This document shows positions 32,395 through 40,876 of a stretch of DNA of 64,000 nucleotides, piece after piece. Position 1 is the stretch's first letter, and each line of letters opens with the position of its first letter. The DNA is from Gemmobacter aquatilis. Lineage in GTDB: Bacteria; Pseudomonadota; Alphaproteobacteria; Rhodobacterales; Rhodobacteraceae. Position numbers and translations under genes: made by a program. Below the pieces are notes generated by a model. The model did not search any database and was not told where the DNA came from. It saw nothing but the letters and a program-made list of their open reading frames with translations. The stretch spans positions 62,001 to 126,000 of the forward strand of contig NZ_FOCE01000010.1 of the NCBI RefSeq assembly GCF_900110025.1. Direction: 5' to 3'.

Positions 32395-34281
32395 GTGCAG
32401 GGTGACGCGCCAGAAACCGGCCCAGAAACCAGTCCGGTGAAGACCGGGCATGAGGTCATTCAGGATTACCTGAAAACGCTTGATGGGTCGCCCGGCGTCT
32501 ATCGGATGATAAATGCGGCGAGTGAAGTGCTTTACGTCGGCAAGGCGCGCAACCTGCGGGCACGGGTGTCGAACTATGCCCGCCCCTCGGGGCATTCGGG
32601 GCGCATCGCGCGGATGATCCACGAAACTGCGTCGATGATGTTCCTGACCACGCGCACGGAAACCGAGGCGCTGTTGCTGGAACAGAACCTCATCAAGCAG
32701 CTGAAACCGCGCTACAACGTGCTGCTGCGCGATGACAAGAGCTTTCCCAATATCCTGATCCCGACAGGGCACCCGTTTCCGATGATCAAGAAGCATCGCG
32801 GCAAGCGGGCGGAAAAGGGCGCCTATTTCGGCCCCTTTGCCAGTGCGGGGGCGGTGACACGCACGCTCAACCAGTTGCAGCGGGTGTTCTTGCTGCGCAC
32901 CTGCACCGATGCGGTATTTCAAAGCCGCACCCGCCCCTGCCTGCTGTTCCAGATCAAGCGCTGCGCCGGGCCCTGTGTCGGCAAGGTGACCGAGGCGGAC
33001 TATGCTGGTCTCGTGGACGATGCGATGCGGTTTCTGGAGGGAAAGACGACCACGGTTCAGGCCGATCTGGCCCGCGCGATGTCCGATGCCTCGGACGCGA
33101 TGGAGTTTGAACGTGCCGCCGCCCTGCGCGACCGGATCAAGGCCCTGACACAGGTGCAAAGCGCCCAAGGCATCAACCCGCGCGGCGTAGCCGAGGCGGA
33201 TGTGGTTGCGCTGCATCTGGAAGGCGGGCAGGCCTGCGTGCAGGTGTTCTTCATCCGCGCGCATCAAAGCTGGGGCAACCGCGACTTCTATCCCAAGACC
33301 GGCGCCGGGGCCGAAGAGCCGGAGATCCTTGAGGCGTTCCTGAGCCAGTTCTATGACGACAAGGAACCGCCCCGGCTGATCCTGCTGTCGCACCCGGTGG
33401 AAAACGAGGATCTGGTGACGCAGCTTCTGTCAGACCGGGCCGGGCGCAAGGTGGAAATTGCCGTACCCCAGCGCGGCGAAAAGGCCGAACTGGTGGAAAA
33501 CGCCGCGCGCAATGCCCGCGAAAGTCTGGCGCGCAAGATGGCCGAAAGCTCCACCCAGAACAAACTTCTGGCCGGTCTGGCCGAGGCTTTCGATCTGGAC
33601 GCACCGCCGCAGCGGATCGAGGTCTATGACAACAGCCATATTCAGGGCGCCCATGCGGTGGGCGGCATGATCGTGGCCGGGGCCGAAGGCTTCCTGAAAT
33701 CGCAATACCGCAAGTTCAATATCAAATCCGACGCTGGCGCCAACAGCGACGATTTCGGCATGATGAAAGAGGTGCTGACCCGTCGGTTCGAACGCCTGCT
33801 GAAAGAAGACCCGGAGCGCAAATCCGGCGCCTGGCCCGATCTTTTGCTGATCGACGGGGGCGCCGGGCAGGTCAGCGCCGTGGCCGAGATCATGGCCGAA
33901 CTGGGCGTGGATGACATCGCCATGGTCGGTGTTGCCAAAGGGGTGGACCGCGATCACGGCAAGGAAGAATTTCACCGACCGGGCGAGCCGCCCTTTGCCC
34001 TGCGGATGAATGACCCGGTGCTGTATTTCGTGCAACGCCTGCGCGACGAAGCGCACCGCTGGGCCATTGGTGCCCACCGGGCCAAACGCGCAAAGACCAC
34101 CACCGCCACGCCACTGGACGAGATCCCCGGCGTCGGCGCCACCCGCAAGCGGGCCTTGCTGCAACATTTCGGCAGCGCGAAAGCGGTGTCACGCGCAGGG
34201 GTCGAGGACCTTATGGCTGTCACCGGGATTTCCGAGGCGATGGCGCAGACCATTCATGATTTCTTCCACGAACGGGGCTAG
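32395..34281 (+). CDS. uvrC: Excinuclease ABC subunit C
   Basis: Nicks DNA on both sides of lesions during nucleotide excision repair. The 628 residues from GTG 32395 (AAAGG upstream) begin MQGDAPETG. They contain the GIY-YIG nuclease domain ([22 protein letters not shown]), a UVR motif ([15 protein letters not shown]), the RNase H-like C-terminal nuclease ([10 protein letters not shown] with [10 protein letters not shown]), and a tandem helix-hairpin-helix region ([18 protein letters not shown]). A longer frame to 32314 would start at a GTG next to the DnaA box and adds unconserved residues. Confidence 0.97.
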   Translation: MQGDAPETGPETSPVKTGHEVIQDYLKTLDGSPGVYRMINAASEVLYVGKARNLRARVSNYARPSGHSGRIARMIHETASMMFLTTRTETEALLLEQNLIKQLKPRYNVLLRDDKSFPNILIPTGHPFPMIKKHRGKRAEKGAYFGPFASAGAVTRTLNQLQRVFLLRTCTDAVFQSRTRPCLLFQIKRCAGPCVGKVTEADYAGLVDDAMRFLEGKTTTVQADLARAMSDASDAMEFERAAALRDRIKALTQVQSAQGINPRGVAEADVVALHLEGGQACVQVFFIRAHQSWGNRDFYPKTGAGAEEPEILEAFLSQFYDDKEPPRLILLSHPVENEDLVTQLLSDRAGRKVEIAVPQRGEKAELVENAARNARESLARKMAESSTQNKLLAGLAEAFDLDAPPQRIEVYDNSHIQGAHAVGGMIVAGAEGFLKSQYRKFNIKSDAGANSDDFGMMKEVLTRRFERLLKEDPERKSGAWPDLLLIDGGAGQVSAVAEIMAELGVDDIAMVGVAKGVDRDHGKEEFHRPGEPPFALRMNDPVLYFVQRLRDEAHRWAIGAHRAKRAKTTTATPLDEIPGVGATRKRALLQHFGSAKAVSRAGVEDLMAVTGISEAMAQTIHDFFHERG

Positions 34282-34466
34282 GAAAACCGAACGGGGTTTA
34301 TTTTGCCCACCCCCTTGCGCGAATCCGAAGGTGGGCATACATGGATCACAGCAAAGCATCTTCGTTCGACCTTCTGTCTCCTCGCGGCTTCAGTTGCTCT
34401 TTCTGACGACACTGAGCCGGGCCGTCGCGTGTTGTGGACGGCAATACAATACTAGGAGACATCACG

Positions 34467-34673
34467 ATGGCTAATGGCACCGTGAAATGGTTCAACTCGA
34501 CCAAAGGTTTCGGCTTCATCGCACCGGCGCAAGGCTCGAAGGACGTTTTCGTCCACATTTCGGCTCTGGAACGCGCTGGCATTCGTGAACTGGCTGATGG
34601 CCAAGCTGTGAGCTTCGACATCGAGCGCGACCGCAATGGCCGCGAATCGGCGACGAACCTCGTTCTCGCCTGA
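34467..34673 (+). CDS. cspA: Cold-shock domain protein
   Basis: 68-residue RNA chaperone of the CspA family. The RNP1 motif KGFGFI (about residues 15-20) and RNP2 motif VFVHIS (about 28-33) are intact; the start [13 protein letters not shown] is standard. AGGAGAC lies upstream of the ATG. The 5' leader after uvrC is about 190 bp, as expected for cold-shock genes with a regulatory leader, and TACAAT in that leader could be a -10. A strong terminator follows. The suffix assignment (cspA rather than another paralog) is nominal. Confidence 0.95.
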   Translation: MANGTVKWFNSTKGFGFIAPAQGSKDVFVHISALERAGIRELADGQAVSFDIERDRNGRESATNLVLA

Positions 34674-34696
34674 TCTTCGATCAGTCGTAAGAATTG

Positions 34697-34733
34697 AAGG
34701 CGGGGATGACATCGGTCATCCCCGCCTTTTCTA
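34697..34733 (+). terminator. Rho-independent terminator of cspA
   Basis: Perfect 14-bp arms AAGGCGGGGATGAC (34697-34710) and its inverse (34715-34728), with loop ATCG, followed by TTTTCTATT. It lies 24 bp after the cspA stop. It also precedes the convergent transporter stop by about 50 bp. Confidence 0.92.
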
Positions 34734-34781
34734 TTGCGCGCATGCGATCGGGCCACCCTGCCAGCCGGTCCACCCGTGCGT

Positions 34782-35681
34782 TCAGGCAGATGGCCCCAGC
34801 GCCCGGCGCGCCGCAACCCGCGCTCGCCACAGCGTGAACAGCGCCGCCGCCATGACGATAGCCGCCCCCAGCACCACATTCAGCCGCAGATCCTCGTTGA
34901 ACACGGTCAGGCCCAGAATGGCGATGAACACCAGTTGCAGCAGCGCAAAAGGCTGAATGTCGCTGGCTTCGGCCACTTCATAGGCCTTGATCATCATGTA
35001 ATGCGCCCCTGCCCCGGTCAGGCAAAGCAATAACATCCAGCCCCAATCCGGCGCCGTCATCGGTTGCCAGAACCACAGGCCAACCGGGGTGATTGCCACG
35101 GCCGCCACAAGCCCCGTCCACAAAAAGCTGGTCCCCGCCGTATCACCCTGCGCCACATAACGCGTCAGCAGGCCATAAAGCGCGAACATGAAGGCGGATA
35201 GCAGCGGCACCAGCGCCCAGGGTGAAAACACCGCCACACCCGGCTGCAGGATGATCAACACACCGACGAAGCCCACCCCGATCGCCAACCAGCGCCGCCA
35301 ACCCACGCTTTCCCCCAGCACCGGCCCCGACAGCGCCGCCACCATCAACGGATAACAGACAAACACGGCATGCGACGCAATGAGCCCCAGCTTCACGAAA
35401 GCCAGAATCATGATGCAGACCTCGACGATCAGCAGCACCCCCCGCGTCAGCTGCAACCAAGGGTGGCGGGATCGCAGCTGCCCCCCAATCCCACCTGCAC
35501 CACGCGCGGAAAGCGCCAGCGCAAAGGCTGCGAAGAACCAGAAGCGGATCATCACCACCATATAGACATTGTATTCCCCGGCCAGGTGGCGCGACACGCC
35601 ATCCTGCAAGGCGAAGACCAGCGCCGTGGCCGACATCAGCAGGATGCCAAGGCCGGTATTCTGTCGGACGCGCGGGATCAT
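34782..35681 (-). CDS. EamA/DMT-family transporter
   Basis: 299-residue inner-membrane protein with about ten hydrophobic helices in two homologous halves (the first from LGILLMSATALVFALQDG, the second from FSPWALVPLLSAFMFALYGLL). This is the drug/metabolite transporter layout with an EamA domain per half. Such proteins export amino acids, nucleotides or other small metabolites, and the substrate cannot be predicted. It ends at cspA's terminator, and the next gene on the same strand upstream is mnmD-like, 40 bp away. Confidence 0.9.
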   Translation of the reverse strand: MIPRVRQNTGLGILLMSATALVFALQDGVSRHLAGEYNVYMVVMIRFWFFAAFALALSARGAGGIGGQLRSRHPWLQLTRGVLLIVEVCIMILAFVKLGLIASHAVFVCYPLMVAALSGPVLGESVGWRRWLAIGVGFVGVLIILQPGVAVFSPWALVPLLSAFMFALYGLLTRYVAQGDTAGTSFLWTGLVAAVAITPVGLWFWQPMTAPDWGWMLLLCLTGAGAHYMMIKAYEVAEASDIQPFALLQLVFIAILGLTVFNEDLRLNVVLGAAIVMAAALFTLWRARVAARRALGPSA

Positions 35682-35721
35682 GCTGCTTTTTCCTTGATGA
35701 ACGGGCTCAAGTCAGGGCCAG

Positions 35722-36396
35722 TCAGGGCTGACGACGGCCCACGGTCATATGCCGCTTGCGCCCATGCCCCTGCACCCGCTCTACCTGAAACCCAGCCGCC
35801 TGCAAGGCCCGCCGCACCCCGCCCGCCGCCGTATAGGTGGCAAAGCTGCCCTGCGGCGCGGTATGCGCACCCACCTCGGCCATCAGCACATCTGACCACA
35901 GTTCCGGGTTCTTGGCGGGCGAGAAGCCGTCAAGGAACCACGCATCCGCCTGCCCCGGCCAGCCGGGCAAGGTGTCGCGTGCATCGCCCAGCACAACCTC
36001 TACCGCGATGCCCGGCAGATCAAAGCGCGTGGCGCCCTGCGCCCAGGCGGCCAGAAACGGCCCGGCCACCGCCTGCGCTTCAGGGAAATGCGCAAGCGCC
36101 CGCGCAATATCCTCCGCCCCCATCGGAAAAGCCTCGAAGCTCGTATAGCGCAGCACACCCGGCGCGCCCATCGCCGCCCACAACATCTGCACCGCCAGCA
36201 GGTTCAGCCCGGTACCGAAGCCCAGTTCCGCAATGTGAAAGCCGTCGCGCAGCCGGGCCGCCAGTTGGTTGCCCGCCAGAAACACATGCCGCGTTTCGGC
36301 CAGCCCGTCATTCAGGCTGAAATACGGGTCGTCGAAACGGGTGGAAACCGGGATCACCCCGTCGCGCCAATCCAGCGCGGCCCTCTGGTCTGCCAT
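35722..36396 (-). CDS. tRNA 5-methylaminomethyl-2-thiouridine methyltransferase (MnmD type)
   Basis: 224 residues resembling the N-terminal methyltransferase half of E. coli MnmC. Landmarks are RFDDPYFSLNDGLAETRHVFL (from DPYFS), the SAM site HIAELGFGTGLNLLA, and FDLPGIAV... then WFLDGFSPAKNPELW. That last segment carries the conserved D-G-F-x-P-x-x-N-P. The enzyme would methylate U34 of certain tRNAs. ATG 36396 (MADQRAALDW) gives the family start. The divergent neighbour is an FAD oxidoreductase like the other half of MnmC. Confidence 0.88.
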   Translation of the reverse strand: MADQRAALDWRDGVIPVSTRFDDPYFSLNDGLAETRHVFLAGNQLAARLRDGFHIAELGFGTGLNLLAVQMLWAAMGAPGVLRYTSFEAFPMGAEDIARALAHFPEAQAVAGPFLAAWAQGATRFDLPGIAVEVVLGDARDTLPGWPGQADAWFLDGFSPAKNPELWSDVLMAEVGAHTAPQGSFATYTAAGGVRRALQAAGFQVERVQGHGRKRHMTVGRRQP

Positions 36397-36445
36397 GGTG
36401 CTTTGTCCTAGTGAAGTGGCGCGAGACTGCGGAAAGGGCCGGGAA

Positions 36446-37486
36446 ATGGCAAGGCACGAAGTCACGGTGCGCGGCGGCGGGATCTTCGGCCTCGCCTGCG
36501 CCTATACACTGGCGCGGCGCGGGGCACAGGTGCGCCTGATCGAGACGCAGCGCATCGGCGCAGGCGCCTCGGGCGGGCTGGTCGGCGCCCTGGCCCCGCA
36601 TGTGCCCGAACAGTGGAACCCGAAGAAACAGTTCCAACTGGAAAGCCTGCTGATGGCCGAAGCGTTCTGGGCGGGGGTAAGCGCGGCCTCGGGCCTACAC
36701 AGCGGCTATGCCCGGCTGGGTCGCCTGCAACCGCTTGTAGATGCGCAGGCCGTGGCAACCGCACAGGCGCGCAGCGCGTCGGCGCAGGGACTGTGGCAGG
36801 GTCAGGCACACTGGCACGTGATCCCCGCCACTTGCGCCGCATGGGAACCCGCCAGCCCCAGCGGCTTGCTGATCCACGACACGCTGTCGGCCCGCCTGCA
36901 TCCGCGCATGGCCGCTGCGGCGCTGGCCGCCGCGATCACGGCCCTCGGTGGCGAGGTGGTGATCGGCGACGCGAAAGAACGCGGGCAGGTGCTGCACGCT
37001 ACCGGCGCGGCAGGTTTGGCCGCCCTGTCCGATGCCTTGGGGCGCCCTGTCGGCGGTGGGCAGAAAGGGCAGGCCCTTGCGCTGCGCTTCGACGCCGCCA
37101 ACCAGCCGCAACTCTATGTGGACAGCCTGCATATCGTGCCCCATGCCGACGGCAGCGTGGCCATCGGCTCCACCTCCGAGCGCGATTATACCGATCCGAC
37201 CAGCACCGATGCCAGCCTTGATGCCCTGCATGCCCGCGCCATTGCCGCCCTGCCCTGCCTGCGCGATGCCCCGGTGATCGACCGCTGGGCCGGACTGCGC
37301 CCGCGTAGCCGCTCGCGCGCACCGATGCTTGGCGCCTGGCCCGGGCGGCCCGGCCATTTCATCGCCAATGGGGGCTTCAAGATCGGCTTCGGCATGGCTC
37401 CCAAGGTGGCCCAAGTGATGGCCGACCTGCTGCTGGAAAACCACGATACGATTCCGCAGGGATTCCGTGTCGAGGACAACCTCTGA
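36446..37486 (+). CDS. FAD-dependent oxidoreductase, MnmC C-terminal-like
   Basis: 346-residue DAO-fold flavoprotein. The dinucleotide motif VRGGGIFGLACAYTLARRG is at residues 8-26. Later segments such as HIVPHADGSVAIGSTSERDY, DRWAGLRPRSRSRAPMLG and ANGGFKIGFGMAPKVAQ suit oxidoreductases that remove carboxymethyl from tRNA U34 (MnmC2-like). In E. coli this activity is fused to the methyltransferase encoded here by the divergent gene, which supports the guess. The start is 49 bp from that gene's start, giving a shared promoter region. D-amino acid or glycine oxidases are alternatives. Confidence 0.78.
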   Translation: MARHEVTVRGGGIFGLACAYTLARRGAQVRLIETQRIGAGASGGLVGALAPHVPEQWNPKKQFQLESLLMAEAFWAGVSAASGLHSGYARLGRLQPLVDAQAVATAQARSASAQGLWQGQAHWHVIPATCAAWEPASPSGLLIHDTLSARLHPRMAAAALAAAITALGGEVVIGDAKERGQVLHATGAAGLAALSDALGRPVGGGQKGQALALRFDAANQPQLYVDSLHIVPHADGSVAIGSTSERDYTDPTSTDASLDALHARAIAALPCLRDAPVIDRWAGLRPRSRSRAPMLGAWPGRPGHFIANGGFKIGFGMAPKVAQVMADLLLENHDTIPQGFRVEDNL

Positions 37487-37493
37487 CCCGGCC

Positions 37494-37565
37494 TTTCATC
37501 TTGGCTCAAATATCCTCAGGGGGTGAATGTGCGCCTTGCGCACAGAGGGGGCGCGAGCGCCCCCT
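37494..37565. repeat. TATTT-type repeat unit and hairpins after the FAD oxidoreductase
   Basis: TTTCATCTTGGCTCAAATATCCTCAGGGGG (37494-37523 in full) belongs to the same dispersed unit as 10284 and 7716. It is followed by hairpins GTGCGC-CTT-GCGCAC (37529-37543) and AGGGGGCGC/GCGCCCCCT (37546-37565). This cluster separates the convergent FAD oxidoreductase and mlaC genes. Confidence 0.75.
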
Positions 37566-37570
37566 GTCTG

Positions 37571-37589
37571 ACGCGGCCTCAGGCCGCGT
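37571..37589 (-). terminator. Hairpin containing the mlaC stop codon
   Basis: ACGCGGCCT (37571-37579) and AGGCCGCGT (37581-37589) form a nearly continuous palindrome. The mlaC stop codon (37581-37579) is at its centre. No U tract; the two hairpins downstream (37546-37565 and 37529-37543) may add to ending transcription. Confidence 0.65.
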
Positions 37590-38184
37590 TCAGGTCGCCG
37601 ATCAGCGCCTTCAGATTGCCATTGCGCTTTTTCAACATCGCGCCGATCTCTTCCCGCTCCGACGCGAGCATGTTTACGCCTTCGATGATGATGTTGAAAA
37701 ACAGATCGCGCCCCGATTTGTTCGACACATGCCAGCGCAGATCGAACGGCGCCTCGCCCTGCAGATGCGCGACCGAGATCACCTCGAAATAGCTTTTCAG
37801 CGGCTTGGCATCGACCACCTCGATCTTGCCGCCAATGAATTCGCGGAAGCGGCGACCGTATTTGCGGCTGATATAGCCCTGATAGGCCTTGGTGAAGGCG
37901 GCCATCTCGCTCGCCGAAGCCGAGCGTGCGGCCGGGCCGAGTGCCGAACGGGCAATGGCCGACACATCGGCATACCGCACAAAGATCCGCTCAAAATCAC
38001 CAAACATCGCCGACTCCGACTTGCCGGAGTTGATGACCGTATTCACTTCGCCGATCGCCTTGTTGATCAGCGCCCGGGCCGATGCCAGATCCAGCGCCAT
38101 GGCAGGCCCGGCAAGTGCAACACCCGCAGCCCCTGCAATCAGTGCCGCGCCAAAACCGCGCCGGGTGAAATCCAGATTGGCCAT
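37579..38184 (-). CDS. mlaC: MlaC-type phospholipid-binding periplasmic protein
   Basis: 201 residues. The N-terminus DFTRRGFGAALIAGAAGVALAGPA is a twin-arginine signal (RR near residues 8-9). The mature part (DVSAIARSALGPAARSAS, RRFREFIGGKIEVVDA and LAREEIGAMLKKRNG-like regions) fits the MlaC/Ttg2D lipid-binding fold, which moves phospholipids between membranes. It starts one base past the mlaA stop and is thus co-expressed with it. The MlaFEDB transporter is not in the window. GAGGAATG lies upstream of the ATG. Confidence 0.9.
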   Translation of the reverse strand: MANLDFTRRGFGAALIAGAAGVALAGPAMALDLASARALINKAIGEVNTVINSGKSESAMFGDFERIFVRYADVSAIARSALGPAARSASASEMAAFTKAYQGYISRKYGRRFREFIGGKIEVVDAKPLKSYFEVISVAHLQGEAPFDLRWHVSNKSGRDLFFNIIIEGVNMLASEREEIGAMLKKRNGNLKALIGDLNAA

Positions 38185-38185
38185 G

Positions 38186-38962
38186 TCATTCCTCGTAGGG
38201 ATCAATGAAATCGTCGCCTCCGCTTGCGCTTTCTGCCGTCTGCCCCAACTCGAAATGCCGGTTCTGCAGATAGAGCAGCCGCGCCTGCGCATAGCTGTCA
38301 GCGCTGTCATATAGGACGGAATCAACCGTGGCGGAATAGCGGTCCCGATCACCAAGTTTTGAAGCGATCTTGAACCCCGTTGCATAGGTGCTTTCCGGTG
38401 GCTGAAGTGCGACACTCGCCGGGTTCAGCGCGAAATCGACGGCCGTGCCCACTGCGTCACGCATGGTCGAGGGGCCGAAGGCGGGCAGTTCCACATAGGG
38501 GCCTTCTCCCACGCCCCAGACATGCAGCGTCTCGCCAAAATCGGTCTTGTCCTGCGGCACACCAATCGGGGTGGCCGGATCAAACAGCCCCAAAACTCCG
38601 ATGGTGGAGTTGATCAGGAAGCGGAACCCGTTCTGAACCACACGCTTGGGATTGCCCTGCAAGGCGCCATTGGCCATATCTGCCGGCAAATCAAGGTTCG
38701 AGGCGACGTTCGAGACTCCCTGCCGCACCGGCGCAGGCAGCAGGAATCCATATCCCTTGGCCGCCGGGCGGACCAAGTTCCGGTCCAGTGCTAGGTTGAA
38801 CGCATGAATACTGCGGTTCGTACTCTCGAACGGATCATAAGGAGTCGCAGGCGGGGGCGGCGCAGCGCAGGCGGCCAGCCCCAGCACGGCAACCGCAAGC
38901 CCTGAAAAGGCCAGCGTTTTTTTTACCGGAAGCCGAAAATTCAATGGAAATGAGCGTGCCAT
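38186..38962 (-). CDS. mlaA: MlaA/VacJ outer-membrane lipoprotein
   Basis: 258-residue lipoprotein that, with MlaC and MlaFEDB, keeps phospholipids out of the outer leaflet. The signal peptide (PVKKTLAFSGLAVAVLGLAAC) has a LAAC lipobox. Family segments follow: YDPFESTNRSIHAFN, RVVQNGFRFLINSTIGVLG, and the region DKTDFGETLHVWGVGEGPYVELPAFG. The frame continues upstream to 40492 but overlaps the type I secretion gene, so the ATG at 38962 is chosen. It diverges from the secretion ATPase gene. Confidence 0.95.
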   Translation of the reverse strand: MARSFPLNFRLPVKKTLAFSGLAVAVLGLAACAAPPPPATPYDPFESTNRSIHAFNLALDRNLVRPAAKGYGFLLPAPVRQGVSNVASNLDLPADMANGALQGNPKRVVQNGFRFLINSTIGVLGLFDPATPIGVPQDKTDFGETLHVWGVGEGPYVELPAFGPSTMRDAVGTAVDFALNPASVALQPPESTYATGFKIASKLGDRDRYSATVDSVLYDSADSYAQARLLYLQNRHFELGQTAESASGGDDFIDPYEE

Positions 38963-39127
38963 CTGCCTAGTGTCCCGCGAAATGCACCGGCCAAGCACCG
39001 TTTTCCAGACCGGAAGGCAACCCATAAGGCGCCAGCCGGTTGAAGACAACCGCGAAGCGTGGCATCCCGGTGACGTTACGAACAAGGAATTGGTCTGTTT
39101 CGCCAGACGCCAAAGGAGTAGGCAGCA

Positions 39128-40876
39128 ATGAGCCGGAATGAGGCGGGGTTGAATGTGGCCCCTGGTCTTGCGGAATTGCGCGCGGCCCGCCGCGACTCGC
39201 GCGGACTGATCCTGTCGGCCTTCGTGTTCAGCGTCGTCGTCAACATCCTGATGCTGACCGGCCCGCTCTACATGCTGCAGGTCTATGACCGGGTGTTGGG
39301 CAGCCGGTCCGAGGCGACACTGGTCGCGCTGTCGGTGCTGGTCGTGTTCCTGTTCCTCGCCATGGGGGTGCTGGATCACGCACGGGGCCGGGTCATGGCA
39401 CGGGTTGGCGCGCATTTTCAGGCCAAGCTGGACCGCCGCGTGTTCGAGGCCGCCTTGCGCCGCAGTCAGGTCGCACCGTCCGATCCCGCCGCCACCGCCG
39501 CGCAGCGCGATCTGGAATCTGTGCAGCGGCTTTGGGCCTCGCCCGTGCTGCTGGCGCTGTTCGATATCCCATGGACCCCGCTGTTCATCGCCGCGATTTT
39601 CGTCTTTCACGCCTGGCTCGGCTATCTGGCGGTTATGGGCGGGGTGATCCTGATCGTGATGACCGTGCTGAACCAGCGCTTTACCAAGCTGCCGCTGATG
39701 CGCGCCAACAGCGCCACCATCACCGCCGAACGCATGTCGGACAACCTGAAAGCCGAGGCCGAGGTGGTGCAGGCGCTGGGGATGCAATCCGCCGGCTTTG
39801 ATCGCTGGCAGCGCGCACGCAGCGCCGCTTTGGCCGAAAGCCTGTCGGCCACCGATCTGGGCGGTACCTTCTCGGTGCTGACCAAGACCTTCCGCATGTT
39901 CCTGCAATCCGCCATGCTGGGCCTTGGCGCCCTTCTGGTGCTCAAGGGCGAACTGTCGGCGGGCGCCATGATCGCCGGTTCCATCCTGATGGGCCGCGCG
40001 CTGTCCCCGATCGAGATGGCGGTGGGCCAATGGGCCGTGGTGCAGCGGGCGCAGGAAGGCTGGGCCCGGTTGTCCGAACTGTTCACCCGCGTCCCGCAGG
40101 AACCGCCCCGCACCCAGTTGCCCCGCCCCAAGGCGGATCTGGAGGCGCAGAACCTGACGGTCGTGCCGCCGGGCGAAAGCTATGCCACGCTGCGCATGAT
40201 CAATTTCCGCATGCAGCCGGGGCAGGCGCTTGGCGTCATCGGGCCTTCGGGTTCCGGCAAATCCACGCTGGCCCGCGCCCTGATCGGCTCCTGGAAACCG
40301 GCAGGCGGCAAGGTGCGGCTCGATGGTGCCTCGCTCGACCAATACGACCCCGATGTGCTGGGCAGCTATGTGGGCTACCTGCCGCAGCGTGTGACCCTGT
40401 TCGAAGGCACCATTGCCGAAAACATCGCCCGCCTGCAGGGCAAGCCTGACGGGCTGAAGGTGGTCGAGGCCGCCAAGAAAGCCGCCGCCCATGACATGAT
40501 CGTCAAACTGCCCGATGGCTATGACACCCGTGTTTCAGCCCTTGGCGGGCGGCTGTCCGGCGGTCAGATCCAGCGCATCGGCTTGGCCCGCGCCATGTAT
40601 GGCGATCCGGTCATGATGGTGCTGGACGAGCCCAACTCCAACCTTGACAACGAAGGTTCCGTCGCGCTGAACGTTGCGATCCGCGCGATGAAAGAAGCGG
40701 GCTGCGCCATTCTCATCATGGCCCACCGCCCCGCTGCCATTCAGGAATGTGATCTGCTCATGGTGATGGAGGAGGGCACCCGCCGCGCCTTCGGTCCCCG
40801 CGATCAGGTGCTGCGCGAGATGGTGAAAAACCATACCGATATCGTGAAGAACGCAGGCCCCGGAGGCGTGACATGA
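39128..40876 (+). CDS. Type I secretion system ABC transporter (permease/ATPase)
   Basis: 582-residue inner-membrane exporter of the PrtD/AprD group. About five or six hydrophobic helices lie in the first 300 residues (for example ILSAFVFSVVVNILMLTGPL). The ATPase has Walker A GPSGSGKST (about 372-380), signature RLSGGQIQR (about 476), and Walker B VMMVLDEPNSNLD (about 495-507). AAAGGAGTAGG precedes the ATG. It overlaps the adaptor gene by 4 bp. The third component, a TolC-like porin, and any RTX substrate are not in the window; substrates are therefore unknown. Confidence 0.95.
   Translation: MSRNEAGLNVAPGLAELRAARRDSRGLILSAFVFSVVVNILMLTGPLYMLQVYDRVLGSRSEATLVALSVLVVFLFLAMGVLDHARGRVMARVGAHFQAKLDRRVFEAALRRSQVAPSDPAATAAQRDLESVQRLWASPVLLALFDIPWTPLFIAAIFVFHAWLGYLAVMGGVILIVMTVLNQRFTKLPLMRANSATITAERMSDNLKAEAEVVQALGMQSAGFDRWQRARSAALAESLSATDLGGTFSVLTKTFRMFLQSAMLGLGALLVLKGELSAGAMIAGSILMGRALSPIEMAVGQWAVVQRAQEGWARLSELFTRVPQEPPRTQLPRPKADLEAQNLTVVPPGESYATLRMINFRMQPGQALGVIGPSGSGKSTLARALIGSWKPAGGKVRLDGASLDQYDPDVLGSYVGYLPQRVTLFEGTIAENIARLQGKPDGLKVVEAAKKAAAHDMIVKLPDGYDTRVSALGGRLSGGQIQRIGLARAMYGDPVMMVLDEPNSNLDNEGSVALNVAIRAMKEAGCAILIMAHRPAAIQECDLLMVMEEGTRRAFGPRDQVLREMVKNHTDIVKNAGPGGVT

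Noticed and set aside
38186-40492. 768-codon minus-strand frame that ends in MlaA
   Set aside because: Only the last 258 codons, from ATG 38962, form MlaA with its lipobox. The rest is antisense to the secretion ATPase.
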